Assembly (NCBI GenBank): GCA_020434085.1
Contig: JAGRBM010000360.1
Location: forward strand, 1 to 10,877
Source of the DNA: Chrysiogenia bacterium
GTDB taxonomy: Bacteria > JAGRBM01
DNA: 10,877 nucleotides
Reading direction: 5' to 3'
Below are positions 6,298 to 10,877 of this stretch, piece by piece (position 1 is the first letter of the stretch; each line of letters opens with the position of its first letter). The position numbers and the translations under genes were made by a program. Under the pieces are notes generated by a model. The model saw only the letters and a list, made by a program, of their open reading frames with translations. It did not search any database and was not told the DNA's origin.

Positions 6298-8409
6298 CTA
6301 TTGACCCGACTGACGGTCAAGCGCGCCGATGACGCCGAATTCCGCCTCTGCAACGAAGCGCTCCAGACGTCCGTCGTAGCGCTTGTAGACTGCTGCCACT
6401 TCATCGATGACTTTTTCAGTCAGGCCCAGATAGTAGCGCTCGCTCTGGCTGAGAAGCTGAGCTTGCTTGCCGGTGACTTCCTGGCTGCGGCGCTTGAGAT
6501 CGCGCATGCGCGAACGGGTCGCCACGGTATTGTCCTGAATGGCGCGCAGCTTCTCCTGGGCGCGGTTGATCTCGCCCTTGAGCTTGCTGAGTTCCTTGTT
6601 ATAGAGCGCCGTGAGCACGGCCGACGCGCCGCCCTGCCCCCGGCGACGCAGGCCTCCGGCGGTCATTTCCGTATTGCTGAGAATGGCCCAGGCCATCTCG
6701 CCGCGCAGGATTTCAAGATGCTTGGTATCGCGGGCAATGCGGTGGGTAATCTCTTCGGTCGCGCGCAGTTCCGCTCCCGACATCGTCGACTCATTGGCCG
6801 ACATCCATGCCTTGAGCTCGCGGCTCATTTTGCGAAGCTGGGAGAGCTTGCGGTTGTACTCCTGCAGGCGCTCGGTTTCCTTTTTGGTGGCCAGCGCCCA
6901 GATATCGGCATCCTTGCTTCGGTTGTTGATGCGCGCGTCGAGCAGCTCGTACTGCTGCTGCAGACGGTCGATTCGCTTTGCAAAGGACTCATCGAGGCGG
7001 CTCTCGAAGTCACCCAACGTGCCGAGCTTCTGGTCGATCATGTTCGTCTGGTGGCTCAGGTCCGAGCCCGCCGCGCGAAGTTGTCGCAGGTGCTCGCCCA
7101 CTTCGGTGTGCAGTTCGAACCACTCGCGCACTTCCGGGTTGGTCACGACGCGAACAAAGACCTGCTTCTCGTCGTCGTTCATCCCCTCGGTGGGATCGAT
7201 CCGCGAGATCGAGCTGGCCGGATCGAAGTAGAGCCGGATTTCCTGAAAGTGATTGCGCAGGAATCCTTCTTCGATGACGTAGTGAGCAAACTTGCGCTCG
7301 TCCTCGTAGAACTCCACTGCTGTCTGATAGGCACTGATTGCCTTGTCGTAGACCCCGAGGTTCACATAGGCCGATCCGATGAGCAGCAGCGCTTCCTGAC
7401 TCAGGCGCCCGGCGGGCACGCCTTTGATGAGTTTGTTGAGTGTTACGATCGCCTGGACGAGCTGGTTCTGATAGATCTCGGCCCAGGCCTTCGCGTAGAG
7501 CGCGTCGGGGTAATAGGGGTTTTCTTCGGGAATCTCCGAGAAAACATCCACCGCCCGCCCGTGGGCCTTGTTCTGAACGTAGAGATATCCCAGCGCGAGC
7601 TGCGACTTCGCAACGAGCGCTTCGAGCGTAACCCGCTCATCGGGATAGAGGGCCGCTGGGATGATGCGCACCTCGGTCTCGCCCGTCTGGCGGTTCTGCA
7701 GCTTGAGGCGCACCGGCGAGACGAGCTTGCGCCCCATCTGGATCGCACTGATGAATGCTTTTTCGGCGTTTTGCGCCTCACCGAGTTGCGAGTAGGCCAG
7801 CCCCAGCGAGTAGCGGGCGAAAGGCCCTTTGCTGCTGCTCTCGGGCACCTTGCTCAGGGCCGCAACGGCCTCCTTGGGAGCGCCAAGCTTCAGGAACGAG
7901 ATTCCTGCCAGGTAGCGGGCGCCATCGAGATCGACCGGGTCTTCGAATTTCTCAACGAGATCGAGCGTCGAGACCGCGCGGCCGTACTCGCCCACTTCGT
8001 ACAGCAGCGATTGGAGCCCCGCCAGACCCGCCGCGACGGCCGGCCCTTTCTTGGCTTCATTGATGAGTTCCTCGTACTGCCCCAGAGATGCCTGCGCCAG
8101 TCCCAGACGTTGATAGAGCTGTGCGAGGCGCAGCTTAACATTGGGTTCAAGCGGCTGGCCCTTCGCGTGGGCAAGCACCGTGGGCAGCGAGGGTCGCGCC
8201 CAGACCGGATCGTCCATTTCAGAGTCATAGTTGGCCAGCTCGAAGACCAGACCGAGTTTGCGAGCGCTCGAATAGTAGGGATGACCGGTACCGGCCGCGG
8301 AGGAGAGATTGGGAATGTCCCGGAAAAAGAAGCCGAGCCCAACCACGCCCGCCAGCAGAAGTGCCAGCGACCTGTGTTGAACTCGCGAATTTCGGGACAG
8401 GTCCATCAT
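6298..8409 (-). CDS. Exported TPR and coiled-coil protein, head of Glt-like operon
   Basis: From the ATG at 8409 this gives 703 residues. A GTG at 8469 would add 20 (723 residues), but it lies inside inverted repeats and has no ribosome binding site; the ATG pair at 8409/8406 also lacks a clear one, so the start is uncertain. Numbering from the ATG: a hydrophobic segment at about 14-30 ('SLALLLAGVVGLGFFF') acts as signal peptide or membrane anchor. TPR-like repeats run from about 70 to 375, including 'FARYSLGLAYSQLGEAQNAE' and 'ALLLIGSAYVNLGVYDKAIS'. The rest, about 420-690, is charged and helical and looks like long coiled coil ('RIDRLQQQYELLDARINNRS', 'RAQEKLRAIQDN'). I recognise no enzyme motif. 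The stop is 8 bases before the GltD-like ATG, so both are surely co-transcribed. It is probably a periplasmic scaffold anchored at the inner membrane. I do not know it as a classical Glt component. Confidence 0.75.
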   Translation of the reverse strand: MMDLSRNSRVQHRSLALLLAGVVGLGFFFRDIPNLSSAAGTGHPYYSSARKLGLVFELANYDSEMDDPVWARPSLPTVLAHAKGQPLEPNVKLRLAQLYQRLGLAQASLGQYEELINEAKKGPAVAAGLAGLQSLLYEVGEYGRAVSTLDLVEKFEDPVDLDGARYLAGISFLKLGAPKEAVAALSKVPESSSKGPFARYSLGLAYSQLGEAQNAEKAFISAIQMGRKLVSPVRLKLQNRQTGETEVRIIPAALYPDERVTLEALVAKSQLALGYLYVQNKAHGRAVDVFSEIPEENPYYPDALYAKAWAEIYQNQLVQAIVTLNKLIKGVPAGRLSQEALLLIGSAYVNLGVYDKAISAYQTAVEFYEDERKFAHYVIEEGFLRNHFQEIRLYFDPASSISRIDPTEGMNDDEKQVFVRVVTNPEVREWFELHTEVGEHLRQLRAAGSDLSHQTNMIDQKLGTLGDFESRLDESFAKRIDRLQQQYELLDARINNRSKDADIWALATKKETERLQEYNRKLSQLRKMSRELKAWMSANESTMSGAELRATEEITHRIARDTKHLEILRGEMAWAILSNTEMTAGGLRRRGQGGASAVLTALYNKELSKLKGEINRAQEKLRAIQDNTVATRSRMRDLKRRSQEVTGKQAQLLSQSERYYLGLTEKVIDEVAAVYKRYDGRLERFVAEAEFGVIGALDRQSGQ

Positions 8410-8450
8410 GCCGTTATTGGTGACGAAGCGCGCTGGCGACCTGGGCGTGG

Positions 8451-8467
8451 GCTTTCGCGGCGAAAGC
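8451..8467 (-). repeat. Perfect inverted repeat, second of two adjacent hairpins
   Basis: GCTTTCG / CGAAAGC, seven paired bases around a three-base loop. It lies one base from another perfect inverted repeat (8469-8484), between the genes at 8491-9063 and 6298-8409. No T-run follows on the minus strand, so it is not a classical terminator. Confidence 0.7.
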
Positions 8468-8468
8468 A

Positions 8469-8484
8469 CCAGGCCGGGGCCTGG
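8469..8484 (-). repeat. Perfect inverted repeat, first of two adjacent hairpins
   Basis: CCAGGCC / GGCCTGG with two bases between the arms; in RNA about six pairs would form around a four-base loop. It lies just after the stop of the 190-residue gene (8493-8491) and covers the alternative GTG start at 8469-8467. It may mark an RNA processing or stability site inside the operon. Confidence 0.65.
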
Positions 8485-8490
8485 GCGGGC

Positions 8491-9063
8491 TTATTCGTGA
8501 ATTTCGTACGTAAAATCAGGACGCTTCTTGTCCGTCGAGTAACCCACTCGCAGCTCGACGAAGCTCAGCGTCCGCTCCTTGCCTTTGACCTTGAACCGGA
8601 TCGCCTTGTTGATCCGGTTCTGGATCAGGTCCACTCCGGTGAACTGCGCAATGATCGTGTGGTCGCCCGCCGAGACATGCCCTTCGAAGAGGCTCTGGGC
8701 ACCGCCGTTCTGCAGGGCCATATTCTCCTCAGCCCGGTAGACGTGGGTTCCCACCATCCGGTCGTCCACAAGCACCTTGACCGACTGCAACTGGAACTGC
8801 TTGCCCGCCGTGCTGGTCAGGAAAATCTTGATGGCCGAGGTTCGCGGGACGAGCAGGTCCTGCTCGAGAGAATCAAGCTCGGAATTGAGTTCCACGAGCT
8901 TGCCACGAAGTTCCTCGATCTCTTCTTCAACCGTTTTCAGGTTGCCCTGAGCAAAAGCGCGGGTTGCCAGCGCCGCGAGAATCATCACGCTTACCAGCAA
9001 AATCCAATGCGTTCTGTGCCGAAGCACGGCTTCAGCTCGGGCATACGGGGGCAATGCCGCCAT
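8491..9063 (-). CDS. Small exported coiled-coil / beta-domain protein, first gene of operon
   Basis: This 190-residue protein starts with a basic n-region, a hydrophobic core at 20-33 ('WILLVSVMILAALA') and a signal peptidase site after 'RAFA' (about residue 38), so it is exported; if uncleaved, the core would anchor it in the inner membrane. Residues about 42-72 form a heptad-like coiled coil ('VEEEIEELRGKLVELNSELD'). Residues about 77-190 look beta-rich, with 'KVLVDDRMVG', 'VSAGDHTIIAQFTG' and 'VELRVGYS' recalling PEGA/Ig-like surface or envelope domains. I do not recognise the family. It is the first gene after the promoter at 9101-9130 and lies next to the TPR/coiled-coil gene, so the two probably act together. 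The ATG at 9063-9061 has GGAG 10 bases upstream. A name such as dihydrolipoamide acetyltransferase should not be accepted: no lipoyl or catalytic motif is visible. Confidence 0.75.
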   Translation of the reverse strand: MAALPPYARAEAVLRHRTHWILLVSVMILAALATRAFAQGNLKTVEEEIEELRGKLVELNSELDSLEQDLLVPRTSAIKIFLTSTAGKQFQLQSVKVLVDDRMVGTHVYRAEENMALQNGGAQSLFEGHVSAGDHTIIAQFTGVDLIQNRINKAIRFKVKGKERTLSFVELRVGYSTDKKRPDFTYEIHE

Positions 9064-9078
9064 AGGATGTACACTCCG

Positions 9079-9095
9079 GTGGTTCCAACAACCAC
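9079..9095 (-). promoter_or_regulatory. Stem-loop at the 5' end of the operon leader
   Basis: On the minus strand GTGGTT pairs with AACCAC around a five-base loop. It begins within a base or two of the transcription start predicted from the -10 box at 9106-9101 and ends just before the GGAG of the first gene. Stem-loops at the very 5' end can protect mRNA from decay, which is a possible role here. Confidence 0.4.
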
Positions 9096-9100
9096 GGCCA

Positions 9101-9130
9101 ACTATATCGGCGCCCGCTCGGGCAAGTCAA
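9101..9130 (-). promoter_or_regulatory. Probable sigma70-type promoter of the Glt-like operon
   Basis: The minus strand reads TTGACT (9130-9125), an 18-base spacer, then TATAGT (9106-9101); each box differs from consensus at one position. A start about 7 bases further on gives a leader of around 30 bases before the ATG at 9063. It is the best promoter match I see in the window and sits in the gap between the response regulator and the operon. Confidence 0.6.
9112..9123 (-). promoter_or_regulatory. Palindrome within the promoter spacer, possible operator
   Basis: GCCCGCTCGGGC lies between the -35 and -10 boxes. A second GC-rich palindrome is centred exactly 20 bases away, on the other side of the -35 box. 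A repressor or activator bound here would affect initiation, but GC-rich palindromes also arise easily in such DNA. Confidence 0.3.
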
Positions 9131-9131
9131 A

Positions 9132-9143
9132 CCCGCCAGCGGG
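9132..9143 (-). promoter_or_regulatory. Palindrome upstream of the -35 box, operator or weak terminator
   Basis: CCCGCCAGCGGG on the plus strand. On the minus strand it is followed directly by TTT, so as RNA it could be a weak intrinsic terminator for the response-regulator transcript (four G-C pairs plus weaker flanking pairs). Its 20-base phasing with the palindrome at 9112-9123 allows an operator reading instead. Bases 9144-9201 between it and the regulator stop hold nothing I recognise. Confidence 0.3.
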
Positions 9144-9201
9144 CCTAAGTCGTTAAAAACAGTGTGTAATTTGGCTGCAGGAAAGGCTGTGATCGAGCGC
9201 A

Positions 9202-9894
9202 CTACTTGATGAACTTGTAACCTTCGGTGGGGACCGTGATGATCACGTCTTCCTTGCCGAAAAAGGGCCGCAACTTCACCCGCAGATTCTTGATGTGGAC
9301 GTCGATTGTCCGGGTCTCAACATCGGGCCCGTAGCCCCAGATGGTCTTGAGCAGCAATTTGCGGTTCATCACCTTGTTGGGGTTGGATGCGAGCAGATAC
9401 AGGAGGTCGAATTCCTTGGGCTGGAGACGCTGGGTCTCGCCCTTGAAAGTGATCTCGTATTTCTTGGGATTGAGGCGCATCCCCCGAACCGTGATTGTTT
9501 TTTCACGCTCGAGATTGGGCTGGTCCTTCGATGCCGCAGCGCGGCGAAGCACGGTTTTGATGCGCGCAAGCAGCTCGCGTTTGCTGAACGGTTTTGTCAG
9601 GTAGTCGTCGGCCCCGATCTCCAGACCGACCACTTTGTCGACCTCTTCGCCCTTGGCCGAGACGATGATGATCGGGACGTTGGAGCGCTGGTGATACTCG
9701 CGGCAGTAGTCCAGACCGTCCCCATCGGGCAGCATCAGATCCAGCAGCACCAGATCGGGCTGCTCGGCCTCGGTCTTCTTGCGCCCCTCAGCGAGCGTTC
9801 CTGCCGCGACAACGCGATAGCTCTCCTCCTCCAGAAGGATCTGGAGGGCCTGACGGATATTCGCGTCATCCTCGATGATGAGAACTTTGGTCAT
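9202..9894 (-). CDS. OmpR/PhoB-family response regulator
   Basis: This 230-residue protein has a complete receiver domain (about 1-118): acidic pair Asp9-Asp10, phospho-acceptor Asp52 in 'LVLLDLMLPDGDG', Ser79 and Lys101 in 'DDYLTKPFS'. A winged-helix DNA-binding domain of the OmpR/PhoB type follows (about 133-229), with 'LQPKEFDLLYLLASNP' and the recognition and wing region 'VETRTIDVHIKNLRVKL' ending in 'TEGYKF'. All key residues are present and the length is typical, so it should be a functional transcription regulator in the cytoplasm. The histidine kinase gene ends 68 bases upstream on the same strand, so they are likely a cognate pair, in the less usual order kinase first. The ATG is at 9894-9892 with only a weak GGAC as ribosome site. 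Its targets are unknown; the Glt-like operon immediately downstream is a candidate by position only. Confidence 0.93.
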   Translation of the reverse strand: MTKVLIIEDDANIRQALQILLEEESYRVVAAGTLAEGRKKTEAEQPDLVLLDLMLPDGDGLDYCREYHQRSNVPIIIVSAKGEEVDKVVGLEIGADDYLTKPFSKRELLARIKTVLRRAAASKDQPNLEREKTITVRGMRLNPKKYEITFKGETQRLQPKEFDLLYLLASNPNKVMNRKLLLKTIWGYGPDVETRTIDVHIKNLRVKLRPFFGKEDVIITVPTEGYKFIK

Positions 9895-9962
9895 GTGTCC
9901 AGTCTCGTATCACAGGGTCGTGGGGGTGACAAGCAAATGACGCTCAAGAGGCCGATTTTGCC

Positions 9963-10877
9963 TCAAGCCGCCGCATCGTCTTCATCCGATTCTTCGGCCC
10001 CCTCGGCCAGCGGCAGGGCGATGAGGAAGCGACTCCCCTTGCCGGGCTGGCTCTCGGCCCAGATGTCGCCGCCGTGGGCGAGGACGTATTCCTTCGAGAT
10101 CGCGAGCCCCAGCCCCGTGCCGCCCTCGTTGGACTGGCGCACGTAGTCGTCCTGGAAGAAGCGGTCGAAGATCCGGTCGATGTTCTTGGCCGATATTCCC
10201 ACGCCCGAGTCGCGCACCTCTACGAGGGCGTAGCGCCGTGCCGGCTCAAGCGGGTCGCCGCGCCCGAACTCGGCGAGCAGCTCGGCGCCGCTGCGCTCCT
10301 TGAGGAAGACTTCAATCTTGCCGCCGGCCGGGGTGAATTTGATGGCATTGCCCAGGATGTTGTCGAGCACCTGGATGATCTTCGAGCGATCGATATCCAT
10401 CCGCGCCTGCGCGCCATACCAGTCCGCCGAGAGATCGACCCCTTTGCCCTCGGCCGCGCCGCTGGCGACCATCACCGATTCATCGAGCAGGTCGGCCAGC
10501 GAGGTTCGGCGGAAGCTGTAGTCCATCTTGCCACCGGCGATCTTCGAGAGATCGAGAATGTTGTTGATGATGCGCGTAAGCCGGTCGGTCGAGAGATCGA
10601 TGATGTCGAGATACTCGCGCTCCTTGGTGGGTTCGAGCTTGCCGGCCTTGGCCTGCAGGATCTCGGTAAAGCTCTTGATGCTGGTCAGCGGCGTGCGCAG
10701 CGAGTGTGAGACGATGGAGAGAATCTCCGTCTTCAGGCGATCCACCTTCATCAGCTCGGAAATGTCCTGGAAAATGATCACGCAGCCCTGGTCGGGTTCT
10801 CCCTCGCGCACGATGGGGGCGGCATTGCCGCGCACGTCGAGTTCGCCGATGCGGGTCACGAATTCCTCGATGCCCGG
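9963..10877 (-). CDS. Sensor histidine kinase, C-terminal part (cut by window edge)
   Basis: The frame is open through the right edge; a GTG at 10859-10857 is an internal valine, not a start. The visible part of about 304 residues begins in the end of a PAS-like domain ('GCVIIFQDISELMKVDRLK'). The HisKA dimerisation helix follows, with the H-box 'SIVSHSLRTPLTSIKSF', where the phosphorylated His is encoded at 10706-10704. The HATPase_c domain is complete, with the N-box 'NILGNAIKFTPAGGK', G1 'VRDSGVGIS', F-box 'FDRFFQ' and G2 'GGTGLGLAISKEY'. The protein ends in an acidic tail. It autophosphorylates on His and passes the phosphate to a response regulator, most likely the one encoded 68 bases downstream. 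No membrane segment is visible in this part, so whether it is membrane-bound or soluble cannot be told. The H-box Glu commonly following His-Glu is replaced: the motif reads SHSLRTP rather than SHELRTP. Confidence 0.92.
   Translation of the reverse strand, partial: PGIEEFVTRIGELDVRGNAAPIVREGEPDQGCVIIFQDISELMKVDRLKTEILSIVSHSLRTPLTSIKSFTEILQAKAGKLEPTKEREYLDIIDLSTDRLTRIINNILDLSKIAGGKMDYSFRRTSLADLLDESVMVASGAAEGKGVDLSADWYGAQARMDIDRSKIIQVLDNILGNAIKFTPAGGKIEVFLKERSGAELLAEFGRGDPLEPARRYALVEVRDSGVGISAKNIDRIFDRFFQDDYVRQSNEGGTGLGLAISKEYVLAHGGDIWAESQPGKGSRFLIALPLAEGAEESDEDDAAA

Noticed and set aside
8410-8469. Coding extension of the TPR/coiled-coil gene from the GTG at 8469
   Set aside because: It has no ribosome site and overlaps two perfect inverted repeats. 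The hydrophobic export segment is better placed relative to the ATG at 8409. Not fully excluded.
6301-9156. 951-codon open frame on the plus strand
   Set aside because: It runs opposite to two well-supported genes and their gap. Its protein is Leu/Arg/Val-rich without recognisable motifs, as expected from codon bias in GC-rich DNA.
9895-9962. Separate promoter for the response regulator in the 68-base gap
   Set aside because: Only weak boxes (TTGCTT, TGATAC at 18 bases) are found; co-transcription with the kinase is simpler.

Overview
The window is GC-rich (roughly 60 % by eye). All convincing genes lie on the minus strand, so the biological reading direction is from high to low coordinates. 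Two lipoproteins packed with TPR repeats sit next to each other, followed by a small secreted protein and then the start of a protein with an FHA-like domain. This matches the order gltD (agmU) - gltE (aglT) - gltF - gltG of the Myxococcus xanthus adventurous gliding cluster, and of its sporulation relative nfs. The likely source is a member of Myxococcota or another former deltaproteobacterial lineage. The GC looks lower than in typical Myxococcus, so it may be an uncultured relative. This is inference from gene content and order, not a database match.

Layout in transcription order. (1) 10877-9963: sensor histidine kinase, cut by the right edge, with the end of a PAS domain, HisKA and HATPase_c. 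(2) 9894-9202: OmpR/PhoB-type response regulator, its probable partner. (3) 9201-9064: intergenic region with a good sigma70-type promoter, two GC-rich palindromes and a stem-loop near the predicted RNA 5' end. (4) 9063-8491: small exported protein with a coiled coil and a beta-rich domain. (5) 8409 (or 8469)-6298: exported or membrane-anchored TPR and coiled-coil protein, preceded by two adjacent perfect inverted repeats. (6) 6289-2453: 1278-residue TPR lipoprotein, GltD/AgmU-like. (7) 2452-941: 503-residue TPR lipoprotein, GltE/AglT-like, whose ATG directly abuts the stop of gene 6. (8) 940-820: intergenic region with a promoter-like motif. (9) 819-385: 144-residue secreted protein in the GltF position. 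(10) 344-1: N-terminus of a GltG-like FHA protein, cut by the left edge.

Working model: genes 4-7 form one operon read from the promoter near 9101-9130. Genes 9 and 10 may each have their own promoter, because the same promoter-like sequence (17 of 21 positions identical) lies in front of both. The products would build a cell-envelope machine: lipoprotein TPR scaffolds at the outer membrane, small periplasmic parts, and an inner-membrane FHA protein that connects to the cytoplasm. In known systems it is driven by a TolQR-like motor. No motor gene (aglRQS) and no outer-membrane barrel gene is visible here. The two genes at the head of the operon (4 and 5) are not classical Glt components as far as I know, and are the most interesting candidates for new parts of the machine. 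The two-component system just upstream could control the cluster, but only proximity supports this.
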